Shown here: one piece after another, positions 32,938 through 41,389 of the stretch
Layout: the number at the start of each line of letters is the position of its first letter
How positions within the stretch are numbered: the first letter of the stretch is position 1
NCBI RefSeq assembly: GCF_000971175.1
Contig: NZ_BBLY01000001.1
Location: forward strand, 1-64,000
DNA: 64,000 nt
Direction: 5' to 3'
From: Demequina pelophila
Lineage (GTDB): Bacteria > Actinomycetota > Actinomycetes > Actinomycetales > Demequinaceae
Program-made: the position numbers and the translations under genes
The notes under the pieces: generated by a model
Seen by the model: the letters and a program-made list of their open reading frames with translations, nothing else
Database searches by the model: none
Told to the model about the DNA's origin: nothing

Positions 32938-34115
32938 CGGGTGGCCTCCTTGGCCTCGAGGGCGCCGAGCGCGTCGGTGACGAGGCCGCGCTCCTGGTCG
33001 TCGAGGGCGGCGCCGTTGCGGACGTAGGCGAGGAACTCGTCGACGATCTCGAGGTCGGTCCGGCCCTCGACGCGCTGCGCGTACGTGGCCTCGCCGTGGT
33101 CGTGGACGGTGGCGGGCCGGTGCGTGAGCGTCACCGCGTGCGGGTAGACGGTCTGGAGGGTGCGCATGGCGTCGCGGGGGAGCTGGTCGTCGGTGAGGAC
33201 CGCGTCGACCCAGGCGTCGTGCGCGCCGGGGTGGGCGTCGGCGTCGAGAAGTTGGGCGAGCGTGCCCTCGAGCCGCACCGCGGGCCGCGGCGTGGGCAGC
33301 TCGAGCCACTCGACCTGCGGCTCCGTGCCGGGGGCGCCCAGGTCGACGATCCACGCGCCCTTGGCGCCCGAGATCTCCCCGAAGGAGAACCGCAGCGGCG
33401 CGCCCGAGTAGCGGATGTGCGGGCGCAGGGTCGCGTGCGAGTGGATGTGGCCCAGCGCGACGTAGTCCGCGCCGTCGAAGGTGTCGAGGCCCACGATGTT
33501 GAGGCCGCCGCGCGAGATGTCGCGCTCCTCGGCCCGGCCCGACTCCTCGGTGGTGTCGGAGACGCCGGAGGCGAAGCAGTGGGAGGCCACGACGTAGCGG
33601 GCGTCCGCGCCGCCCCGCTCCCGTGCATCGTCCCTGATCAATCCCATGGCGAAGGTGAGCGCGTCCTGGTGCGTCGAGCCCTCGAACTCGGGGAAGGCCG
33701 CGCGCAGGAACTCGGGGTGGACGTAGGGGATGCCGTAGAGGAGGACGTCGCCGTGGGCGTCGGCGAGCGTGACCGGGACGGCGATCTCCGTGAGGCGCGT
33801 GCGCAGGTGGACGCCGCCGAACGCGGCGAAGTCGGCCAGGTGGCCCAGGCGCGCGGGGCCGTCGTGGTTGCCGGAGGTGAGCAGCACGGTGGCGCCGGCT
33901 GCTCGGATCGCGGCGACGGCGCGGTTGAGCATGGTGAAGGCGTCGGCCTTGGGGGTGGAGCTGTCGAAGACGTCGCCGGCGACCACGACCGCGTCGATGC
34001 GGTGCTTCGTGACCGCGGCGGCGAGCGCGTCGAGGACCTGGGCGAGGTGCTCGTCGGTGGAATGGCCGTGGAACGTGCGGCCGATGTGCCAGTCGGAGGT
34101 GTGCAGGAGGCGCAT
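32934..34115 (-). CDS. sbcD: Exonuclease SbcD, Mre11-like
   Basis: The protein has 393 residues. The five phosphodiesterase motifs are present: TSDWHIG (residues 6-12), AGDVFDSS (near 46), SGNHDG (near 81), a later His region (YVVASHCF near 171) and GHIHSHA (near 220). The C-terminal cap contacts SbcC. The ATG follows TAGCCT by six bases, so the sbcDC message is probably leaderless. Confidence 0.93.
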   Translation of the reverse strand: MRLLHTSDWHIGRTFHGHSTDEHLAQVLDALAAAVTKHRIDAVVVAGDVFDSSTPKADAFTMLNRAVAAIRAAGATVLLTSGNHDGPARLGHLADFAAFGGVHLRTRLTEIAVPVTLADAHGDVLLYGIPYVHPEFLRAAFPEFEGSTHQDALTFAMGLIRDDARERGGADARYVVASHCFASGVSDTTEESGRAEERDISRGGLNIVGLDTFDGADYVALGHIHSHATLRPHIRYSGAPLRFSFGEISGAKGAWIVDLGAPGTEPQVEWLELPTPRPAVRLEGTLAQLLDADAHPGAHDAWVDAVLTDDQLPRDAMRTLQTVYPHAVTLTHRPATVHDHGEATYAQRVEGRTDLEIVDEFLAYVRNGAALDDQERGLVTDALGALEAKEATR

Positions 34116-34121
34116 GACCGG

Positions 34122-34127
34122 AGGCTA
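34122..34127 (-). promoter_or_regulatory. Leaderless -10 (TAGCCT) of sbcDC
   Basis: On the minus strand TAGCCT is followed by CCGGTC and the sbcD ATG. The same hexamer stands six or seven bases before the starts at 43673, 50759 and 52836. No clear -35 is visible. Confidence 0.45.
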
Positions 34128-34153
34128 ACGCGAGCCACCGACAGCGTCGGTCC

Positions 34154-35332
34154 TCAGCCCTCGAGCACGTGGGCGCCCACCACCGGGATCCCGTACTCGC
34201 GCGCCTTCCGCGCCTTGCCCGAGTTCGACCCCGGGTCCAGCGCGATCACCGCGGCGACCGCCTTCTTGACGCTCGGATGGACCCCGAGCCCTCGCGAGGC
34301 GGCGAGCGCGCCCAGGCGCGCCTTCTCGTCGGCCCCGAACCCCGTGAAGACCACCAGGTCGCCCGGGTTCAGGTCGATGCCCGCGCTCACGCGCGAGACC
34401 AGGGACGATGCATGGGCCAGCAGTGCCTCGACCTCCAGATCGCTCCGGTCGAGCAGGCGCGCCAGCTTGATGATGAGGGCGCGCTCGCGCGGGGTGATGA
34501 CGTCGTCGGCGCAGACCGCGTCGACGACGCCCAGCAGGTAGCGGCGGTGGAGCGCGTCCTGCTGCGCGGTGCCCAGGCCCAGCCGTCGCGCGAGCGCCGA
34601 GAGCGCGGCGCGCTCGTCCGAGGTGATGCGCTCGTCGACCAGCACGCGGCCCAGGAGGTCCAGGTATTCGGCGCCGCCCAGGATGTCGGTGGACAGGTCG
34701 AACCCGGCGATCACGCGCGCGAGCAGGCCCGAGCCGGGCGCGGCGGCTCCCCGGACCACGGGCGTGGTGGCGCGGGGCGCCGGGGCGGGCCAGCGCATCG
34801 TCCCTGCACAATCCCGCCAGGGGTGGGCGACGGCGGCGTCGACCGCGAGGTACCGCTGAAGCACCTGGGCCGTGGCCTCGGCGTCGTTGAGCGCGGCGTG
34901 GGCGCCGTCGAGGCGGATCCCGAAGTGCCGGCAGCACTCGCCCAGCTTCGCGGGCGCGCCGAAGGCGGGCGCGAGGCGCATGGTGCACAGGGCCGCGTCG
35001 CGGAGGTCGACCGGGAAGCCGGCGCGGGCGTACTCGGCGGTGAGGAAGGCGGTGTCGAAGGTCGCGTTGTGGGCGACCAGGACGCGGCCCGCGAGGAGTT
35101 CGGTGAGGTCGCCCACGACGTCCGCGAACAGGGGAGCGATGCGCGCGTCCGTGGCGTCGATGCCGTGGACGTGCTGCGCGCCCAGGTCGCGCTGGGGGTT
35201 GACCAGGGTGGTGTAGGCGTCCTCGCGGCGGCCGTCGGCGTCGAGCAGGACCACGCCGATCTCGCAGATGCGGTCGCGGGTGTTGTACGCGAATCCGGTG
35301 GTCTCGAGGTCCACCACTGCGAAGCCGGTCAC
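34154..35332 (-). CDS. DEDDh exonuclease with TerB-like middle and C-terminal BRCT domain
   Basis: The protein has 392 residues. The N-terminal 160 residues form a DnaQ-like 3'-5' exonuclease: VVDLETTGF (residues 7-15, Asp and Glu), HNATFDTAF near 90 and HAALNDAEATA near 145 with the His and last Asp. Residues about 210-300 are a helical TerB/tellurite-like region (DERITSDERAALSALARRLG). The final 80 residues are a BRCT domain (LVVFTGFGADEKARLGALAA ... KKAVAAVIALDPGSNSGKA) as in NAD-dependent ligase. The start is GTG 35332, six bases after GGGACAAT. The fusion suggests a repair exonuclease tethered to other factors. Partners are unknown. Confidence 0.85.
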   Translation of the reverse strand: MTGFAVVDLETTGFAYNTRDRICEIGVVLLDADGRREDAYTTLVNPQRDLGAQHVHGIDATDARIAPLFADVVGDLTELLAGRVLVAHNATFDTAFLTAEYARAGFPVDLRDAALCTMRLAPAFGAPAKLGECCRHFGIRLDGAHAALNDAEATAQVLQRYLAVDAAVAHPWRDCAGTMRWPAPAPRATTPVVRGAAAPGSGLLARVIAGFDLSTDILGGAEYLDLLGRVLVDERITSDERAALSALARRLGLGTAQQDALHRRYLLGVVDAVCADDVITPRERALIIKLARLLDRSDLEVEALLAHASSLVSRVSAGIDLNPGDLVVFTGFGADEKARLGALAASRGLGVHPSVKKAVAAVIALDPGSNSGKARKAREYGIPVVGAHVLEG

Positions 35333-35338
35333 CAGGAG

Positions 35339-35346
35339 ATTGTCCC
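35339..35346 (-). promoter_or_regulatory. Leaderless -10 of the DEDDh exonuclease gene
   Basis: GGGACAAT on the minus strand is followed by six bases and the GTG start, as for the potassium channel gene. Confidence 0.45.
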
Positions 35347-35352
35347 AGCGGC

Positions 35353-35398
35353 GGGGTGGCTGTCAGGCCCCCTCTGGGGTGGCTGTCAGCCCCCCTCT
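35353..35398 (+). repeat. Two tandem 23-bp repeats upstream of the NYN gene
   Basis: Two adjacent 23-base units, 35353-35375 and 35376-35398, both starting GGGGTGGCTGTCAG, differ at one base. They end 55 bases before the NYN-protein ATG and start 20 bases upstream of the divergent exonuclease start. They could be paired sites for a regulator of either gene. Confidence 0.6.
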
Positions 35399-35453
35399 CT
35401 AGCGTGATTCTCATCAGTTGCCGAGCACCCGGCCCGGCCCGGAGAGGAGAGTC

Positions 35454-36005
35454 ATGAACCGCATTGCACGCCGCCTGATCGTCGTCGACCTGGAGAACCT
35501 GCTGGGCTGCTCGCCCGAGGTCGCCTCGGACTCGTGCTGGGAGCGCGCGCTCGCCGGCGCCCTCGAGGCGGTCGAGTACCGCGCCGAGTCGGACCACCTG
35601 GTCATCGGGGTCGGCCCCGACTGGGTCTTCACGGCCGCCGCGCTCGCCCCGCAGGCCCGCCTGGTGACCCGCGCCGGGCGCGACGGCGCGGACGACGTCC
35701 TGTGCGAGTGGCTCGAGGACGTCGACGACGTGGTGGCGCGCTACCGCGACGTGGTCATCGCCTCCGGCGACCACGCGTTCATCCGGCCGATGCGCCGGCT
35801 GGCTGCCGTCGGGCGGCCCGCGATCCTCGCGGCCCTACCCTCGCAGGCGGCCATGGGCATCGACTACTTCGCCGATCAGGTGCTCTGGCTCGAGCGCCCG
35901 GCGAACGTGCTCGGCGACGCGGCGTACGTGTCCATCGCGGACGGCATGCGCCGCGTCGCCACGGCGCGGCACCGCGGCGCGGACGCGCTGGCGCTCGCCG
36001 CGTAG
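35454..36005 (+). CDS. NYN/PIN-like domain protein
   Basis: The protein has 183 residues. Acidic positions typical of a NYN (PIN-like) nuclease fold are seen: RRLIVVDLENLLG (residues 7-19), GADDVLCEWLEDVDD near 78-92 and DVVIASGDHAFIRPM near 98-112. NYN proteins are predicted metal-dependent RNases. GGAGAGGAGAG precedes the ATG at 35454. It stands alone, divergent from the exonuclease gene. The substrate is unknown. Confidence 0.7.
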   Translation: MNRIARRLIVVDLENLLGCSPEVASDSCWERALAGALEAVEYRAESDHLVIGVGPDWVFTAAALAPQARLVTRAGRDGADDVLCEWLEDVDDVVARYRDVVIASGDHAFIRPMRRLAAVGRPAILAALPSQAAMGIDYFADQVLWLERPANVLGDAAYVSIADGMRRVATARHRGADALALAA

Positions 36006-36137
36006 GGGGAGGAGGCGCGGTCCGAGACGTTCGTGGGGGCCGTCTCGGGCCGCGCGAACCCCCAGAACGGGGGATTGTGGCAAGCCGTGCATTGGGCCAT
36101 GCTCGCGGTGGAATCCGCCCGTCCCCCCGGAGTGCTC

Positions 36138-36377
36138 ATGTCTCTGCCGTCCCGGCTCCTGCGCGCCGCGCTCGTCGTCGTCGTGATCCTCGGGGCCGCG
36201 CTCGTGACCGGTGCGGGTCTGCTGTGGGTCGCCGGCCATGTCCCGTACTTCTACGGGACCGAGCGCGCGCTCACGCTCGTGGTCGCCTCCGCCGTGCTGC
36301 CGCTCGCGGGGTACGCGCTCGTCCGGTCGTTGAGGCGCGTGCTGACCGGCGGGCCCGCCTTCGTCATTCACTCCTGA
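36138..36377 (+). CDS. Small two-helix membrane protein
   Basis: The protein has 79 residues with two hydrophobic helices (AALVVVVILGAALVTGAGLL and ALTLVVASAVLPLAGYALV) and basic residues at the cytoplasmic ends. No family is recognised. GTG 36132 is an alternative start. The upstream 130 bases hold no other gene. Confidence 0.5.
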   Translation: MSLPSRLLRAALVVVVILGAALVTGAGLLWVAGHVPYFYGTERALTLVVASAVLPLAGYALVRSLRRVLTGGPAFVIHS

Positions 36378-36403
36378 CGGGGGCCGGGACGTGCCGCGAG
36401 GTT

Positions 36404-36433
36404 CGTCGCGGCGTCATGCGTCGCGGCGTCACT
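36404..36433. repeat. Tandem 15-bp repeat across the hydrolase stop codon
   Basis: CGTCGCGGCGTCATG (36404-36418) is followed by CGTCGCGGCGTCACT (36419-36433). The second unit contains the stop codon of the convergent hydrolase gene. It is one of four short duplications at gene ends in this window. Confidence 0.6.
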
Positions 36434-37265
36434 CGTCGCCTAGGTGAACCGGCTCCAGGAAGGTCGCGATCGCGTGGGCAAGTTCGGCCGCATGGGTGAG
36501 GGCGAGCGAGTGGTCCGCGTGCAGCACCACCACTTCGCTGGCCTTGGGCAGCGCCTTCATCAGCGCCGCGCGCTCCGAGCGGAACCAGTCGCGCGAGTCC
36601 GCCGCCCCGACCAGGAGGGTGGGCGCGGCGACGGCTGCCGCATCGTCCCCGGTGAACGACCAGTCGAGCAGGGCCGGGACGTCGGAGTCGAAAAAGGCAC
36701 TCGCGTCCTGGTCGACGCGCGCCACCGAGCCGGGCACGAGCCGGTCGAGGTCGAGCCGCCAGTGGCGGTCGGCATAGCCGTGCATGAAGCGCTCCGTGGC
36801 GACGGCGCTGCCCAATTCCGCATGCTCGGCGAGCAGCCTCCGGCCCGACTCGACGAAGTCGCCCCGTGCCTTCGACAGCATGGGCGGCGGCTCGACGAGG
36901 CAGAGGCGGCGGACGCGGTCGGGGGCGTCGGCCGCCAGCTGGAGCGCGACGGCGGCGCTGTAGGAGACGCCGACCACGTCCGCGGCGTCGATCTCGAGGG
37001 CGTCGAGCAACTCCACGGCGTCCCGGGCGTCGCCGGCAATGGAGCGCGGCTCGGGCCGCGGCTCGCTCGCGCCGTAGCCGCGCCGCCGCAGGGCGTGCAC
37101 GGTGCGGGCGGAGGACAGCGTGCTGTCGCGGGCGACCGGGAGAAGCTCGTCCACGGTGAGCGCCGTGCCGATCGCGAGCAGCGGCGGGCCGGAGCCGAAC
37201 GAGCCGACCTCGAGCCGGGCGTCGTCGGTCTCGACGAGCCGCCAGGTCTCCGTCGCGGTGCTCAT
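36429..37265 (-). CDS. Alpha/beta hydrolase
   Basis: The protein has 278 residues. It has an alpha/beta hydrolase core with the nucleophile elbow VGVSYSAAVALQLAADAP near residue 100 (G-x-S-x-S), a candidate acid in TLLVGAADSRDWF near 220 and a His in VVVLHADHSLALTH near 250. The substrate cannot be told. The ATG overlaps the stop of the upstream CoA-binding gene by four bases, so they are co-transcribed. An exact interspersed 10-mer is present, read as Asp-Asp-Ala. Confidence 0.8.
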   Translation of the reverse strand: MSTATETWRLVETDDARLEVGSFGSGPPLLAIGTALTVDELLPVARDSTLSSARTVHALRRRGYGASEPRPEPRSIAGDARDAVELLDALEIDAADVVGVSYSAAVALQLAADAPDRVRRLCLVEPPPMLSKARGDFVESGRRLLAEHAELGSAVATERFMHGYADRHWRLDLDRLVPGSVARVDQDASAFFDSDVPALLDWSFTGDDAAAVAAPTLLVGAADSRDWFRSERAALMKALPKASEVVVLHADHSLALTHAAELAHAIATFLEPVHLGDE

Positions 37266-37738
37266 ACAGTCTTGGGCACGGAGCCCGTCAGCTTGCCCCA
37301 GCCGCACATGAAGCCGTGGAAGCCGTCCTTGGTCGGACCGAACATGAGCGGACATCCGCCGTCGATGACGGTCAGCCCGTGGTCACGGCCGTACGCGGCG
37401 GCCTCGGGCTCGACGCTGCCGGGGCCCGTGCCGCGGTGCATCCAGACTTCGGAGATGCCCGCGTCGATCGCCTGCTTCACGGTGGCCATCGCGTGCTCGG
37501 GGCGGGTGCCGATCACCACCGCCTCGACGCCGCCGGGCACGGAGGCGAGGTCCGGGTAGCAGGGGTCGCCGTCGATCGCGTCGGCGTGCGGATTGATGGG
37601 AACGGCCTCGTATCCGCGTTCCTTGAGGCGTTGATAGACGGCGTTGCTGCCATGTCCTGCGGGCTTGCGCGACACCCCGGTCACCGCGATCCGGCGGTGG
37701 GCGAGGAAGTGCTCGGCGGCTTCGGCGATCGTGGCCAT
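37262..37738 (-). CDS. CoA-binding (YccU-like) protein
   Basis: The protein has 158 residues and a Rossmann-type CoA-binding fold: IAVTGVSRKPAGHGSNAVYQ (residues 17-36), PINPHADAIDG, EAVVIGTRPEHA and a late VIDGGCPLMF with a conserved Cys. The family resembles the N-terminal part of succinyl-CoA synthetase alpha chains, but a standalone role is not known. It is the first gene of a two-gene operon with the hydrolase. Confidence 0.85.
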   Translation of the reverse strand: MATIAEAAEHFLAHRRIAVTGVSRKPAGHGSNAVYQRLKERGYEAVPINPHADAIDGDPCYPDLASVPGGVEAVVIGTRPEHAMATVKQAIDAGISEVWMHRGTGPGSVEPEAAAYGRDHGLTVIDGGCPLMFGPTKDGFHGFMCGWGKLTGSVPKTV

Positions 37739-37828
37739 CGCGGGCTCCTTCGATGCGGCGGGGACCTCCCTCCATCCTGTGCCCGGTGCGGTGTTGGTGC
37801 AACGCGAGCGGGTGGCTCGTTCGGCGAC

Positions 37829-37895
37829 CGGCAACCAGCTACCCCTCAGGCGCGGGAATCTCGCGAGAGCGACTATCAGATACCCATTCGGGTTC
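37829..37895 (+). repeat. Interspersed element with 41-bp spacing, copy 1
   Basis: CTACCCCTCA at 37839 and ATACCCATTC at 37880 are exactly 41 bases apart. Between them lies a TCTCGCGAGA palindrome. Copies 2 and 3 show the same layout. This copy lies between the lipoprotein stop at 37911 and the CoA-binding gene start at 37738. Confidence 0.6.
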
Positions 37896-37910
37896 TGGTG
37901 GGGCGAGACG

Positions 37911-38576
37911 TCACTCGGAGTCGGTGGCCTCCCACGGGGTCCCCTCGATGTCCGTCGGGGTGCCGCTCCCTTGTACCGCGTTCCAGATGAAGCCGTCCGG
38001 GTACGGGTGGGCCACCCAGGTGTGGGTGAGGAGCCCGTCGTCGTTGTAGAACTGGATGGCGACGCCCGCCAGGGCGAACGGCTCGTCCTCGGCGTTGGTC
38101 CCGCTCCAGACGAAGAGGCTTCCCGTGGTCGAGCCGTCGGGGTCGATCCAACTGTGCACGTTGTCGATCGTGGCCTCGGCGGTCGTGAAGAGGGTGCCCC
38201 TCATCCCGAAGCGCCAACTGGTGCTCCCCAAGGTCTCGTTGTGCAACCTCGCGCCGTCGATCACGTAGTACGAGAGCTCGTCGAGGAGCGCGTCGGGGTC
38301 GGCGCGCAAGGAGTCGTCCGCGAGCAGCGCCTCCTGCTCCGCATCGTGCTTGACCACGAGCACGTACCTGAGGAGGACGGCATCGACGTGGTCCTGCAGT
38401 GCGTCGCGCTCGGCCGTGATGTTCTCGAGCTGGTGCTCGAGCTCCGCGACAGCGGCTTCCTGTCGAGCGCGCTCCTCGCCATCGCCGCAGCCGGAGACCG
38501 CGCCGAGAGCGCCGAGCGTCGCGAGCGCGCCGAGCCCCGCGACGAGGGGCTTCGTGATTGTCGCGCGCGATCGCAT
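37911..38576 (-). CDS. Coiled-coil lipoprotein with SnoaL/NTF2-like domain, paralogue 1
   Basis: The protein has 221 residues. A lipoprotein signal ends at a lipobox (GAVSGC, Cys30). A heptad-rich segment follows (AVAELEHQLENITAERDAL), then an NTF2/SnoaL-like alpha-beta domain (VHSWIDPDGSTTGSLFVWSG, FYNDDGLLTHTWVAHPYPDG). It is anchored outside the membrane. It lies 20 bases downstream of a clear paralogue with the same layout, evidence of tandem duplication. No ligand is known. Confidence 0.75.
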   Translation of the reverse strand: MRSRATITKPLVAGLGALATLGALGAVSGCGDGEERARQEAAVAELEHQLENITAERDALQDHVDAVLLRYVLVVKHDAEQEALLADDSLRADPDALLDELSYYVIDGARLHNETLGSTSWRFGMRGTLFTTAEATIDNVHSWIDPDGSTTGSLFVWSGTNAEDEPFALAGVAIQFYNDDGLLTHTWVAHPYPDGFIWNAVQGSGTPTDIEGTPWEATDSE

Positions 38577-38596
38577 GGTGGCGCGCCCTCCCTTCC

Positions 38597-39244
38597 TCAG
38601 GCCCCGCCGGAGTCCGCTGCCGCGACCTCGTCCCACGGCGTCCCGGTCGCGTCGGTCGGGGTGCCGGCGCCCCTGATCGCCTCGCGGACGAACTCGTCGG
38701 TGTACGGGTACCCCACCCACTCGTGGGTGATGAGCCCGTCGTCGTCGTAGGTCATGACGGACACACCGATCAGTGCGAAGGGGTTGCCCTGCGCGTTGGT
38801 GCCGTGCCAGACCCACAGGCTCCCGGACGTGGAGCCGTCGGGGTCGGTCCATTGGCGCACCGTGTCGATCCGAGCCTCGACGTCGCCGGAGAGCGTGGAG
38901 AACCACGCGGAGCGGTAGCCGATCGACCCGAAGACGTCGTCCTCCATCTGTGCGCCGTCGGTGGCGAAGGCGGCGAGCCGGTCCACCATCGTGGCGATGT
39001 CGTCGTAGGCGGACTCGTCGGCCAGCACCGCCTCGACCTCGGCCTTGGCCGCGACCACCTTGTCGTACCGGGCGGCGGCGCCGTCGAGTTGCGCCTGCAA
39101 CTCGTCCCGCTCCGCCGTCATCGCAGCGACCTGCTCTTCGAGGTCGGCGATCGTGGCGGCCTGATCGTCGCCGCTGCATCCGGCGAGGCCGACCAGTGCG
39201 AGCGCGCCTACGAAGGCCACCGCCGCCGTCCTCCGCGCGGACAC
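38597..39244 (-). CDS. Coiled-coil lipoprotein with SnoaL/NTF2-like domain, paralogue 2
   Basis: The protein has 215 residues. GTG 39244 gives MSARRTAAVAFVGALALVGL with lipobox LAGC and has GGAGG upstream. A coiled coil (IADLEEQVAAMTAERDELQA) precedes the NTF2-like domain (TVRQWTDPDGSTSGSLWVWH, TYDDDGLITHEWVGYPYTDE). Identity with the downstream paralogue is strongest around WxDPDGSTxGSLxVWxGTNA and the GTPTD near the end. Both form one operon. Confidence 0.75.
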   Translation of the reverse strand: MSARRTAAVAFVGALALVGLAGCSGDDQAATIADLEEQVAAMTAERDELQAQLDGAAARYDKVVAAKAEVEAVLADESAYDDIATMVDRLAAFATDGAQMEDDVFGSIGYRSAWFSTLSGDVEARIDTVRQWTDPDGSTSGSLWVWHGTNAQGNPFALIGVSVMTYDDDGLITHEWVGYPYTDEFVREAIRGAGTPTDATGTPWDEVAAADSGGA

Positions 39245-39404
39245 GATGCGCCTCCGCTCCCTGCCTCGCCCGGAGGTGTTTCGGGGCACGGGCGAACGGG
39301 GCAATATCGCGATCTTCCTGCCCTTTCAGGATACGCCCGGCCGTGCGGTGGTGCAGATTGAGGGTGAAGGGCGGCGCAGGCTAGGGGCGGGGCAACAGTC
39401 CGAA

Positions 39405-39471
39405 CGACAACCAGCTACCCCTCACACACAGGAACCTCGCGAGAACGACGGTGAGCTACCCATTTCGGGTC
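39405..39471 (+). repeat. Interspersed element with 41-bp spacing, copy 2
   Basis: CTACCCCTCA at 39415 and CTACCCATTT at 39456 are again 41 bases apart, with CTCGCGAGA between them. The element lies in the 332-base divergent gap between the paralogue 2 lipoprotein and glpD. Confidence 0.6.
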
Positions 39472-39564
39472 GGGGGGGCGTGCGGGGCGGGGTGGGGCAA
39501 GTGCGGGGCGCCCCCGACACGACGCCGGTAGCGAACACCTGTTGCCCACATCGCGCGCCCCCGC

Positions 39565-39570
39565 GACACT
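39565..39570 (+). promoter_or_regulatory. Leaderless -10 (GACACT) of glpD
   Basis: GACACT ends six bases before the glpD ATG, and no ribosome-binding site is seen there. This fits a leaderless transcript. Confidence 0.4.
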
Positions 39571-39576
39571 GGATTC

Positions 39577-41382
39577 ATGGCCTCGCGGCGTCCCCGCAGC
39601 ACCCGGGCCGCGCGTCCCGAGGTGCAGGCGTTGCGTGCCCGCCCGTCCTGTGACGTGCTCGTGATCGGCGGCGGGATCAACGGCGTGGCGACGTTCCGCG
39701 ACCTCGCGATGCAGGGGGTCGACGTCGCGCTGGTCGAACGGGGCGACATCGCGGGGGAGACCTCGGCCGCGAGCAGCCGCATGATCCACGGCGGCCTGCG
39801 TTACCTCGAGAACGGCGAGTTCCGCCTGGTCCGCGAGGCCGTCGCCGAGCGCAACGACCTCCTGTCCACCGCGCCCCACCACGTCCACCCGCTCGCGACC
39901 ACCATTCCGCTGCGCCACACCTGGTCGGGCCTCGCGAGCGCCCCGTTGCGGTTCCTCGCCGGCCGGGGCCCGCAGCGTCGGCACGAGCGCGGCGCCGCCC
40001 TGGTGATCGCCGGCCTGAAGATCTACGACTCGTATTCGCGCGTGGGCAGGGCCCAGGACGGCACCGCGGTGCCGCGCCACCGCATCGTCGGCCGCGAGGA
40101 CACCTTCGCGGAACTGCCCGACCTCCACCCCGAGACCCGCATGTCCGCCACCTATTGGGACGCGGCCGTATGGGCGCCCGAGCGGCTCGCGCTCGAGGTC
40201 GCGCTCGACGCCCTCGCCGCGGAGTCGCGCGCCCGCCTCGCCACCTACGCCGAGGCCGTCGGCGTCCCCGAGCCCGGCGTCGTGACGGTCCGCGACACGC
40301 TCACGGGCGAGGAGATCCCGCTGCGACCGCGCGTGGTCGTCAACGCGGCGGGCCCGTTCGTCGACCTGGTCCACGGCGCGCTCGGCGAGCAGACGTCGCA
40401 CGTGGGCGGCTCCAAGGGCTCGCACATCGTGGTCGACAGCCCCGCGCTCCACGCCGCCTGCCGGGGGCGTGAGATCTTCTTCGAGAACGACGACGGCCGC
40501 ATCGTCCTCGTCTACCCCCAGCACGGCCGCGTCATCCTCGGCACCACGGACATCCCCGCGAGCCCGCTCGAGCCCGCGCGCTGCACCGAGGGCGAGGTCG
40601 ACTACTTCATCGAGCTCGCCGCGCGCGTGTTCCCGGGCATCCCCGTGCGGCGCGAGCAGATCGTCTACCGCTACGCGGGCATTCGCCCGCTTCCCAGGGA
40701 CGATGCTGCGGATCCCGGGCGTGTCAGCCGCGACTACCGCGTGGTCGAGTCGGCGCTGCCGGGCGGGGTGCCGCTCCTGTCCGTGGTCGGGGGGAAGTGG
40801 ACCACCTTCCGGGCGCTGGGGGAGTCGGTGGCCGATGCGGTGCTTCCCATCCTCGGTCGCGCCCGGGTGGCGTCGACGCGGGGAGCGGCGATCGGCGGCG
40901 GTCGGGGCTTCCCCTCCGCGGACGATCGGCCGGCGTGGATCGCCGAGCACATGCCGGGCCTCACGGTCGAGCGCGCCGACACCCTCCTCACCCGCTACGG
41001 AACCCGCGCGGAGCGGATCGCGCGGGCCGAGCGCGGGCGCTGGGCCGACAACACCGACTCGGTGCTCGGCTGGCTCGGCTGGGCCGGCGAGCGGATCACG
41101 CATGGCACCCCCCTCAAGCACGCCCCCGAGTACACGCGCGAGGAGATCCGGTGGATCTGCCGCCACGAGCGCGTGGTCCGGCTCGAGGACCTGGTGCTGC
41201 GGCGCACCACCCTCGCGTTCGAGGGGCGGATCAGCGGCGCGCTGCTCGTGGAGCTCGCGGACGTGGTCGGCGACGCGCTGGGGTGGCGTGGCCGGCGCCG
41301 GCGCGAGGAGGTCGCGGCCGTGCGGGACGTGCTGCGCGAGGCCCACGGGGTGGACCTGGGGGCGCGGGCGCTGCCGGTGTGA
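39577..41382 (+). CDS. glpD: Glycerol-3-phosphate dehydrogenase, FAD-dependent
   Basis: The protein has 601 residues. The FAD site is DVLVIGGGINGVATFRDLAM near residue 28, followed by the family motifs SSRMIHGGLRYLE near 66 and GGKWTTFRALGESVADAVLP near 407. A C-terminal helical cap domain (about 450-590) is complete. It oxidises sn-glycerol 3-phosphate to dihydroxyacetone phosphate at the membrane and feeds electrons to quinone. glpK lies 157 bases downstream. An exact interspersed 10-mer occurs near residue 375. Confidence 0.93.
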   Translation: MASRRPRSTRAARPEVQALRARPSCDVLVIGGGINGVATFRDLAMQGVDVALVERGDIAGETSAASSRMIHGGLRYLENGEFRLVREAVAERNDLLSTAPHHVHPLATTIPLRHTWSGLASAPLRFLAGRGPQRRHERGAALVIAGLKIYDSYSRVGRAQDGTAVPRHRIVGREDTFAELPDLHPETRMSATYWDAAVWAPERLALEVALDALAAESRARLATYAEAVGVPEPGVVTVRDTLTGEEIPLRPRVVVNAAGPFVDLVHGALGEQTSHVGGSKGSHIVVDSPALHAACRGREIFFENDDGRIVLVYPQHGRVILGTTDIPASPLEPARCTEGEVDYFIELAARVFPGIPVRREQIVYRYAGIRPLPRDDAADPGRVSRDYRVVESALPGGVPLLSVVGGKWTTFRALGESVADAVLPILGRARVASTRGAAIGGGRGFPSADDRPAWIAEHMPGLTVERADTLLTRYGTRAERIARAERGRWADNTDSVLGWLGWAGERITHGTPLKHAPEYTREEIRWICRHERVVRLEDLVLRRTTLAFEGRISGALLVELADVVGDALGWRGRRRREEVAAVRDVLREAHGVDLGARALPV

Positions 41383-41389
41383 TCGCCGC

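Noticed and set aside
30535-33027. 830-codon open frame opposite sbcC
   Set aside because: Same reason: Arg/Gly/Leu-rich mirror of a coiled-coil gene with no recognisable domain.
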